DNA from: a virus
Length of the DNA: 29,993 nt
Virus record (IMG/VR): IMGVR_UViG_3300042691_036444
Span: 1-29,993 of that record
Reading direction: 5' to 3' (one strand)
Of this stretch, positions 24,388 to 29,993 are shown one piece after another. The translations under genes were made by a program, and so were the position numbers. The notes below the pieces were generated by a model, which saw nothing but the letters and a program-made list of their open reading frames with translations, ran no database searches and had not been told where the DNA came from. The stretch's first letter is position 1, and every line of letters begins with the position of its first letter.

Positions 24388-25053
24388 ATGACAGCAACAA
24401 ACAACCGGACCGGCACGCCCCCACGCGGAATTCGCAATCACAACCCCGGAAATCTCCGCCGTTCCTCCGATCCCTGGCAAGGTTTAGCGAAAGACCAGAC
24501 AGATCCCGAATTTTGTCAGTTTGCTGCGGCGAAGTGGGGGATCCGAGCTTTGGCGCGGACCCTCATTGCTTATCAGGACCGGTGGGGCCTCAAAAGCGTG
24601 AAGCGCATTATCTCCCGCTGGGCGCCGCCTAACGAGAATGACACGGGAGCCTACGTGAAAGCTGTGGCCGAAGCGGTTGGAGTCTCTCCTGACGAGCCCA
24701 TCGATACCCACGACTATAAAATATTGAAGCCACTTACGCTCGCAATTATCCGTCATGAGAATGGGCAGCAACCCTACACGGATAGCGAGCTTGATGCGGG
24801 ACTGGTCCTAGCAGGGGTCGAGCCGCCACAGAAGCCCCTTGCTCAAACCCGCACAGTGAAAGGTGGACAGGTTGCTGCCGGTGCAACGCTGCTCGGTCTT
24901 ACTGCGGAAGCAGTCAAAGACATTGAGCCCGCCGTTCCCCTGCTACAGACGGCTCTTCTGGCTGCACCATGGGTTGTTGGTATCACCGCGCTCCTTGGTA
25001 TCGGCTACATGATCTGGGCACGGATTGATGACCGTCGCCGGGGGCTGCGATGA
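24388..25053 (+). CDS. Lysozyme-like protein with C-terminal membrane segment (endolysin candidate)
   Basis: A 221-residue protein. The N-terminal RGIRNHNPGNLRRSSDPWQG (13-32), FAAAKWGIRALARTLIAYQD and a later YVKAVAEAVGV match the lysozyme-like virion/P5-type family that cleaves peptidoglycan. From about residue 155 a linker leads to hydrophobic stretches. The main one (187-211, TALLAAPWVVGITALLGIGYMIW) is a clear transmembrane segment followed by RIDDRRRGLR. There is no separate holin gene in the window, and the two spanin genes follow directly, so a lysis role is likely. The C-terminal segment could anchor the enzyme or help permeabilise the membrane. GGGAGAAAG precedes the ATG; the stop overlaps the next start (ATGA). 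Confidence 0.8.
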   Translation: MTATNNRTGTPPRGIRNHNPGNLRRSSDPWQGLAKDQTDPEFCQFAAAKWGIRALARTLIAYQDRWGLKSVKRIISRWAPPNENDTGAYVKAVAEAVGVSPDEPIDTHDYKILKPLTLAIIRHENGQQPYTDSELDAGLVLAGVEPPQKPLAQTRTVKGGQVAAGATLLGLTAEAVKDIEPAVPLLQTALLAAPWVVGITALLGIGYMIWARIDDRRRGLR

Positions 25054-25289
25054 TCACACTCATCGGACAAATCCTCGCTCCCTTTGCCCTTCGCTTGGCA
25101 GGCTTGGCCGCAGTCATCGGTGCGATCCTGGCAGTTTTGCTCGGTGCCCGGCAGGCTGGCCGCAATGCCGAGCGCGTCGCGCGCATGCGCAAAACACTGG
25201 AGATCCAACGTGAGCAATTGGAAGCAGCTGCTGCTCGTCCTCGTGATCGCGGCGAGCTTATTGAGCGGATGCGTGAGCGGAGGTTTTGA
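25050..25289 (+). CDS. Inner-membrane spanin (Rz-like)
   Basis: A 79-residue protein with an N-terminal transmembrane segment (LRLAGLAAVIGAILAVLLGA, about 14-33) and a charged, helical periplasmic part (RNAERVARMRKTLEIQREQL). This is the architecture of i-spanins, which join the outer-membrane partner to fuse both membranes at the end of lysis. It is shorter than lambda Rz. The start overlaps the endolysin stop (ATGA), and the o-spanin gene starts inside it in another frame. Confidence 0.82.
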   Translation: MITLIGQILAPFALRLAGLAAVIGAILAVLLGARQAGRNAERVARMRKTLEIQREQLEAAAARPRDRGELIERMRERRF

Positions 25290-25437
25290 CACCCAGGCAT
25301 GTATTCCGCTCGCAAAATATGACCAGCGTTTTTTGGATCGTGCTCAAAAAGAGATCAAACAGCTGCCGCAGGGGTCCGCGATCGAAGAAATGCTAAGCGA
25401 TTACGCCGTGTTACGTGCGCAGAACAACAGGTGCTGA
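25210..25437 (+). CDS. Outer-membrane spanin lipoprotein (Rz1-like), GTG start
   Basis: A 75-residue lipoprotein. From GTG 25210, MSNWKQLLLVLVIAASLLSG is a signal peptide ending in the lipobox LSGC, with the lipidated C21. GGAG (25199-25202) lies 7 bases upstream. The mature part is short and helical. The gene starts within the i-spanin gene in the +1 frame and ends 148 bases beyond it, a typical overlapped spanin pair. It would be the o-spanin partner in outer-membrane disruption. An ATG at 25084 in this frame gives no signal peptide at its start and is rejected. Confidence 0.86.
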   Translation: MSNWKQLLLVLVIAASLLSGCVSGGFDTQACIPLAKYDQRFLDRAQKEIKQLPQGSAIEEMLSDYAVLRAQNNRC

Positions 25438-25473
25438 ATATCACGAGACCAATATCGCCTCAGTACAGTTTTA

Positions 25474-26385
25474 TTAATTTAAGGGCCTCCGCTCGTCCTC
25501 AATCTCCGGATCAATAGTTTGGGCCGCCCTTAGTCGCCAGAATTCAGCTGCATCTAAATCTTGCGTTACCCCCTCGCCATGCTCATAAATGTGAGCAAGG
25601 CTTAACATGGAGTGCTTCAATCCGGCTTCAGCGCCTTTGTGAAACCAGTACGCCGCTTTTTCCAAATCGCGGTGTGTAGCATCGGGGTGAGCTAAACACG
25701 CACCAACGTTCTGCAATGCAGTTGGAATGCCACCATCCGCAGCAATCATATAAAATTCGATAGCCTTATCTATACTTTTCTCTACGCCTTTGCCGCGCTC
25801 GTACATTATGGCTAGGTTGTTAGCAGCGTACGCGTCGCCTTGCTCTGCTGAATCTTTGTAAAGATCGTGTGCCAAGTTGAGATCGCGTTCAACCTCAACT
25901 CCTTCCGAATAGTAGATTGCTAAACGACGTTGCGCGAGCGCTGAGCCGCCTTTTGCCGCTTGCCAATAAGCAGGGATCGCAAGATCGTGGCGACGTTCAC
26001 CAAGTGCGCCACCCGCAAACAGCTCTCCAAGCAGCGCAGAACACTGAACATCGCCAAGCTTGCTGCCTTCAAAAAAATATTCTGCTGCTTTTTGAGCCGA
26101 CTTCTCAACCCCCATACCATAGAGAAAAATCATACCCAATCCGTAGAAGGCGTCTGGAAATTCGCTTTCTGCAGCTTTCTCTAGCCAGAACTTAGACCGA
26201 CTAGGATCGGGTTCCGGGCAGAAGAGGAGCATATTGCCAAGCACCGATTGCACGAAGGAAATGCCTTCACCCGCAAGTTCTTCAAGTATCGCGAGAGCTT
26301 CATCGCGATGTCCAGCCTGGTACAGTTTCAGGGACTCTTGGTAGCGCGCTGCATTTCGTGAATCGATATCGTTGGACCCTGACAT
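25474..26385 (-). CDS. Sel1-repeat (TPR-like) protein
   Basis: A 303-residue protein built of Sel1-like repeats of about 36 residues: AFYGLGMIFLYGMGVEKSAQ, ALAQRRLAIYYSEGVEVERD, AYAANNLAIMYERGKGVEKS and SMLSLAHIYEHGEGVTQDLD are clear units. These alpha-helical solenoids bind proteins and often work as adaptors in signalling or with secreted proteases. No signal peptide is seen, so it is probably cytoplasmic. It lies 43 bases downstream of the HtrA-like protease gene on the same strand, so the two may form an operon. It runs convergently to the phage lysis genes and is more AT-rich by eye. Whether it belongs to the phage or the host chromosome is unclear. Confidence 0.9.
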   Translation of the reverse strand: MSGSNDIDSRNAARYQESLKLYQAGHRDEALAILEELAGEGISFVQSVLGNMLLFCPEPDPSRSKFWLEKAAESEFPDAFYGLGMIFLYGMGVEKSAQKAAEYFFEGSKLGDVQCSALLGELFAGGALGERRHDLAIPAYWQAAKGGSALAQRRLAIYYSEGVEVERDLNLAHDLYKDSAEQGDAYAANNLAIMYERGKGVEKSIDKAIEFYMIAADGGIPTALQNVGACLAHPDATHRDLEKAAYWFHKGAEAGLKHSMLSLAHIYEHGEGVTQDLDAAEFWRLRAAQTIDPEIEDERRPLN

Positions 26386-26428
26386 TTTTCGTCTCTCTGC
26401 CCGATGCCTGTACCCTCAATTTTCTGCC

Positions 26429-27706
26429 TTATCGTATCTTTCCATTCTCGTTAATGACAAAGACGTCACGCACTTCAAGTGTCCGAACGAAAAAATCATA
26501 GCGCCCACTGATCATTGTAAAACGCGGGTAGCGGACAATGACCTCGACATCACTCCCTTCGCGGTCTTTGAGCGCTGCAAGAATGTCTTCAGGGCTCTTC
26601 ACTGTAACGCCATCAATCGAGAGGACTTGATAGCCTTCACGAAACTGCGCCTGCTCTGCAACCGAGGCATCATCGAGAAACTGAATCCACATTACGGTAG
26701 GATCGTAGCCTGTGACCGTAGACCGGCCAATGACCATGCCCGACACATGAACACCCAACCGCTTCACCGGATCACGCCGCGTCAGCGCTGCGAGTTCTAC
26801 ACTTTTGGTTTCCTTGCCTCGACGGATCTGCACTTGAACGGGACCGCCGCCCCGGAAATAGCTAACGAAGCGAGTCGAGAAGCGTGCTGTTTCGTCACCA
26901 TTGACACCAAGGATGCGATCTCCCGGCTTCAGCATGTCGGCCCAATCGCCATCAGATTGCGCAACAACAAGTTCGCGTTCCTTCGAAGTCGTTGCGAACG
27001 TGACCGGAAGAACCGGCGGTGATGGATCTTTGCCTTGTTTGAGCAGGCTCAGGATGTTGCAGGCTTGCTTAGAGGGGACTGCGAAGTTCAAGCCCTCAGA
27101 CACAGATTTGCTAAATCCTGACGCGTTCACGCCAACGACGATCCCAGATTGCGCATCAATGAGAGCGCCACCTGAATTGCCTGGGTTAAGTGCAGCATCT
27201 GTCTGAAGGCTTTCTTCTCCCTCAAGAGACTTTGTGCCGCTGATAATCCCTCGGGTCGCTGTGTAGTCCAATCCCCAGGGGTGCCCAAAGGCGATGACTG
27301 GCAAGCCCGCTGCGGGCTCACCCACACACTTCATTTCGGCGACAAGCGCCTCAGCGGGGATGTTTGCGGGGTCTACTCGCAGAACAGCCAAATCCAGATG
27401 GTTGTCGACGTAGATTTTCTCTACCTTTGAATAGGGACGGTCCTTGAAGCTCACCCGGACAGTGGATGGTGACTTCCCGGCTACGTGTGCATTCGTGAGG
27501 ATCCAGCCACGCTCGCGGTCCACCAAAAAGCCGGAGCCCCGCCAAGTCCCCTTCTTTTCGTTACCAAATGAGTAATCTACCGCCGTGGTAATTTTGACGG
27601 TGTACCGACCAGCCGCCTCGATCACGTCGTTAGCCAGCGCGGGCTGAATTGCTTGTGTAGCAATAAGCGTTGCGAAAATTGAACCTATGCCAAAAGACCG
27701 AATCAT
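26429..27706 (-). CDS. Secreted HtrA/DegP-like serine protease with two PDZ-like domains
   Basis: A 425-residue protein with an N-terminal signal peptide (about 1-25, FATLIATQAIQPALA). The trypsin-like domain carries the triad H74 (LTNAHVAG), D105 (HLDLAVLRV) and S178 (NPGNSGGAL). Two PDZ-like modules follow (about 235-312 and 318-405: WADMLKPGDRILGVNGDE, EGYQVLSIDGVTVKSPEDIL). It would work in the periplasm on misfolded or specific proteins. The start is supported by a G-rich site (complement of 27714-27718) 7 bases upstream of the ATG. It is shorter than housekeeping DegP (about 470-500 residues) and may have a specialised role, perhaps with the Sel1 protein. No phage link is visible. Confidence 0.92.
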   Translation of the reverse strand: MIRSFGIGSIFATLIATQAIQPALANDVIEAAGRYTVKITTAVDYSFGNEKKGTWRGSGFLVDRERGWILTNAHVAGKSPSTVRVSFKDRPYSKVEKIYVDNHLDLAVLRVDPANIPAEALVAEMKCVGEPAAGLPVIAFGHPWGLDYTATRGIISGTKSLEGEESLQTDAALNPGNSGGALIDAQSGIVVGVNASGFSKSVSEGLNFAVPSKQACNILSLLKQGKDPSPPVLPVTFATTSKERELVVAQSDGDWADMLKPGDRILGVNGDETARFSTRFVSYFRGGGPVQVQIRRGKETKSVELAALTRRDPVKRLGVHVSGMVIGRSTVTGYDPTVMWIQFLDDASVAEQAQFREGYQVLSIDGVTVKSPEDILAALKDREGSDVEVIVRYPRFTMISGRYDFFVRTLEVRDVFVINENGKIR

Positions 27707-27929
27707 CTACATGCCCCCGTTTTCCAGATCATTGGGGGACGTAGACTTTGCCGCAAGACACCTGTGCCCATCACCCCGCTGTTAGCGATTCAATACCTTA
27801 CGGGGATGACAAATTTTGACACGCCTCCCGCTGAGAATATGGCCGAGCCATTACAATATAAGTTTCGTCTGCATGACATTTCAGACTGTAAGCGCGGTCG
27901 AGATTACGGGCGTCTGATTTATCCGTTGG
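27707..27929. other. Intergenic region upstream of the protease gene
   Basis: These 223 bases hold no credible gene. The - strand promoter for the protease should lie here. A weak candidate is TTGCGG, 17 bases, AATGAT, just upstream of the start. A short separated dyad (CCCCG/CGGGG around 27775-27815) is also visible. Nothing decisive. Confidence 0.3.
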
Positions 27930-28871
27930 TCAGCTTGCAGTTTGCTGAGGTCCCTCTTGCCCCGCCTCCCATTCCGCATAGGTGTTGCCATCCGGCAATT
28001 TCCATAAGGTGCGCCCATTCGCGCTCGCACCAATGACTGCTGCTGCGGCGGCCGAGGGTGAAGAAAAATTGTAGCTACTGGTGAATACCAGAAAATCAAT
28101 ATCGCGCCGGAGCACGCCCTTTTCGAGTAGTGTTTCCCGAATGGCTGCCGTCGCCTTTGGTACAGTTGGTGTTGCACGGGCCCGGGCCTTTGATCCCTCA
28201 GCCACGACGAACTCTCCGGACGAGCCAACCACCATTTTAGCAGCGTATCCTTCTCCTATGAAAGAGAATACCACTGAACCGCAACTGGCTGGTTGAGTGA
28301 CGTTGGGGCCAAGGTCAAACGAATCCTGTGCGCGTCCTTTCATCTCGCGGAACAGATCCCATCCGAGCGCTCCGACCAAAGTCTTTGTCTGATCGACGAA
28401 CTCGTCCATGTCGACGCGATCCTGAAGTGGCAGCTTACCTGCATCATTAGAGGGTCTTTTGCTATTTGGAATGGACCACCGAACACTGCTACCTATGTTG
28501 CGGATAAGCGACGACTCTACATATCGAGCATGACTTTTCGTAAGGTTCTCATCCTTGCTGATCAGTACAACCGTATCTGTCCAGAAGCCTTTGGCGTCTC
28601 GGCCAGACTCATTCGAATTATGGTAAGAGAGCCGTGCGCCAACGCCCTCCGACTCGCCAATATAAGCAAGTTGCCTGTCCTGATGATTTTCATCTGCCCC
28701 GATTAGAATATAGACACCAGGCCGCTCGATTTCTGGAAACGTCTCACGCACACGCCGCAACTGATTGCGACGAAAGGCAATAGCCTGGATCGTAGACATA
28801 GAAATCTGGGCAACACGTATCCCGCTTGGATCTCCATCGAGAAGGAAAATGTTGATCGAGCGGGGCTTCAT
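27930..28871 (-). CDS. GIY-YIG nuclease-like protein with C-terminal DUF4357
   Basis: A 313-residue protein. The N-terminal SINIFLLDGDPSGIRVAQI is typical of this family. The GIY-YIG domain follows: GVY at 52-54, YIG at 70-72 (AYIGESEGVGARL), R80 and the metal-binding E119 (YVESSL), all expected catalytic positions. The C-terminal SAAAAAVIGASANGRTLWKL (about 273-292) marks a DUF4357 domain. Proteins of this type often occur in restriction and defence loci. The start overlaps the stop of the type III restriction gene by 4 bases (ATGA), so they are co-transcribed, and it may be a nuclease partner of that system. Confidence 0.88.
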   Translation of the reverse strand: MKPRSINIFLLDGDPSGIRVAQISMSTIQAIAFRRNQLRRVRETFPEIERPGVYILIGADENHQDRQLAYIGESEGVGARLSYHNSNESGRDAKGFWTDTVVLISKDENLTKSHARYVESSLIRNIGSSVRWSIPNSKRPSNDAGKLPLQDRVDMDEFVDQTKTLVGALGWDLFREMKGRAQDSFDLGPNVTQPASCGSVVFSFIGEGYAAKMVVGSSGEFVVAEGSKARARATPTVPKATAAIRETLLEKGVLRRDIDFLVFTSSYNFSSPSAAAAAVIGASANGRTLWKLPDGNTYAEWEAGQEGPQQTAS

Positions 28872-29993
28872 TTTGCAGCACCAATAGACGAAGATCGGCT
28901 GAGGCCGACGACCGCCATGAGCTTCCCGTAATCCGTGACAACATCATACCGCACCGCGTCACCGGACACGCGCCGTCCTATTTCATCGAAAAACTTCCGT
29001 GCGCAGGCGATCTTGGTGGACTCAATCTCGCGTAGCTTGAGCGAGGACATTGTCCCCTTAGTCTCGGCAACGAAGTAGATGTGCTTGACAGTGCCGACCT
29101 TGAACGAGATTGCCCAGTCCGGGTTGTAATCGCCGACAGGTGTCGGAATCAGGAACCCGCGGGGGAGCTTCGCGTAGACGACGACCTCGTCGCTCGTATC
29201 AAGCTCCTCCACGAACCGCCGTTCGATGTCCGAGTCCGTGACAACGTAATCATAGACATGGTTTTTCAGTTTTGAGCCAACCTTGGAGAAGTCCTGACCT
29301 GACTGGCTGGCCGTGAATATGTCGACGTCGTATCGGTCCTCGACACCGTCATAGGCCAGGCACTCAACGACCATTGTCGCCTTCTGCTCGGAGATGATCC
29401 TGGACGTCTCGGCAATGAAGTGTTCGGGGTTCTGGCGGAACTGAGCAAAGATGCTTGGCGCCATCCCGGTGAGGATTTCCGCAACGGTCCGGCGGGTTAA
29501 ATGGGCGTTTTCGGCGATCTTGCCCAGCAGGTCATACTTCACCTGCGAATAGACGGACCCGCCGCTCTCGGTGGTTGTATTGGTCACCTTGAACCCGTCG
29601 CCTGCCTTGAGCTGATCGTCCGTTATGTCATCGCTCTGAATGCCTGTTTGGACCGTGTACTGCAGCGGCGTGACACGGAGCTGGCTATCGAGCGCGCCGA
29701 CGCACTTGCGAACGAGCTCGTCGGAATCAAACTCCACCCGATAGACGGCCTTGCGGTTGATCCGGCCCCAGAGCTCCTGAAATTCCTTCTTGTCAAAGTT
29801 AGCGTTCAGAGGATTGGTCTTCGGCTTCCGGCCGTCTTCAACCTTGGGCAATTGGGCGTCGCTGAAAACGCTGTCGATCAGCTGGAAGACCTGATCGGCA
29901 TAGGGCTTCAGATCTTCCGGAAGCGCCGCCAGCGTGCCTGCGGTTTTGGCCTCGTGGTAGCCGGCCGCAATCTGGTCAGTGTCATCGGTGTAG
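28868..29993 (-). CDS. Type III restriction enzyme Res subunit, C-terminal part (runs off the window)
   Basis: An open frame of 375 codons ends at 28868 and continues beyond the right edge. An internal TTG at 29851 is not the real start, because the frame stays open upstream to the edge. The C-terminal domain has a PD-(D/E)xK nuclease signature: YNPDWAISF, then FVAETKG about 16 residues later, as in type III Res endonuclease domains. The preceding region (NFDKKEFQELWGRINRKAVY) also matches Res proteins. Res cuts DNA after ATP-dependent motion, with a Mod methyltransferase usually encoded upstream; neither the helicase part nor Mod is visible here. It overlaps the GIY-YIG gene, forming a defence operon. 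Confidence 0.88.
   Translation of the reverse strand, partial: YTDDTDQIAAGYHEAKTAGTLAALPEDLKPYADQVFQLIDSVFSDAQLPKVEDGRKPKTNPLNANFDKKEFQELWGRINRKAVYRVEFDSDELVRKCVGALDSQLRVTPLQYTVQTGIQSDDITDDQLKAGDGFKVTNTTTESGGSVYSQVKYDLLGKIAENAHLTRRTVAEILTGMAPSIFAQFRQNPEHFIAETSRIISEQKATMVVECLAYDGVEDRYDVDIFTASQSGQDFSKVGSKLKNHVYDYVVTDSDIERRFVEELDTSDEVVVYAKLPRGFLIPTPVGDYNPDWAISFKVGTVKHIYFVAETKGTMSSLKLREIESTKIACARKFFDEIGRRVSGDAVRYDVVTDYGKLMAVVGLSRSSSIGAAK

Noticed and set aside
25438-25473. Terminator or attachment site between phage and flank
   Set aside because: No hairpin with a T-run is seen, and no sequence repeated from the left edge was recognised.
26372-27022. + strand open frame of 216 codons over the protease gene
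   Set aside because: It overlaps the well-supported HtrA-like protease and lacks recognisable domains.
1-29993. tRNA, rRNA, insertion sequence, integrase or repressor genes
   Set aside because: None could be recognised in either strand.

Overview
The window carries the late (packaging, head, tail, lysis) half of a siphovirus-type phage on the + strand, about 196 to 25437, followed by four bacterial or moron-type genes on the - strand, 25474 to the right edge. The DNA is GC-rich by eye. The gene families point to an alphaproteobacterial host, probably of the rhizobial group: a GpA-type terminase, a fused prohead protease/major capsid protein, DUF6441, DUF1833 and a TipJ-type tail tip. No integrase, repressor or replication gene and no attachment site is visible, so integrated prophage versus free phage, and where the phage ends, cannot be settled from this window.

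Layout: 1-195 is a gene-poor start with a possible divergent gene leaving on the left. 196-4403 holds packaging and portal genes (small and large terminase, gpW-like, portal). 4415-8562 holds the head and head-tail connector (protease-capsid fusion, an intrinsic terminator, a DUF2190 cement protein, a membrane/coiled-coil protein, head-tail joining protein, DUF6441, tail terminator). 8610-18777 holds the tail (tube, chaperone with a -1 frameshift extension, tape measure, minor tail proteins, NlpC/P60 peptidase, TipJ). 18787-21504 holds three fibre-type proteins. 21517-24340 holds an unknown protein, a 2OG-Fe(II) oxygenase and a radical SAM/SPASM enzyme, closed by a strong terminator. 24388-25437 is the lysis cassette (lysozyme-like protein with a C-terminal membrane segment, overlapping inner and outer spanins). 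Genes are tightly packed, with many ATGA-type overlaps and several TTG or GTG starts that are supported by well-placed ribosome binding sites.

The most striking system is 20479-24340. The last fibre protein ends in an extreme Asn-Cys repeat (ten cysteines in its last 24 residues). Directly downstream, in the same transcription unit, lie a predicted iron/2-oxoglutarate oxygenase and a radical SAM protein with a full seven-cysteine SPASM motif, the enzyme types that modify ribosomally made peptides. I propose that the phage post-translationally modifies (crosslinks, hydroxylates or metallates) the tip of its own fibre, in the manner of a RiPP pathway. This is inference from gene order and motifs.

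A second hidden feature is a programmed -1 frameshift (A AAA AAC plus a downstream GC stem) in the tail chaperone gene. It explains an otherwise empty stretch of about 340 bases before the tape measure gene and adds a cysteine-rich T-domain.

The right flank, all on the - strand, holds the C-terminal end of a type III restriction endonuclease (Res) running off the window, a GIY-YIG/DUF4357 nuclease-like protein overlapping it by 4 bases, a secreted HtrA-like protease and a Sel1-repeat protein. The first two suggest a defence locus next to the phage genes.
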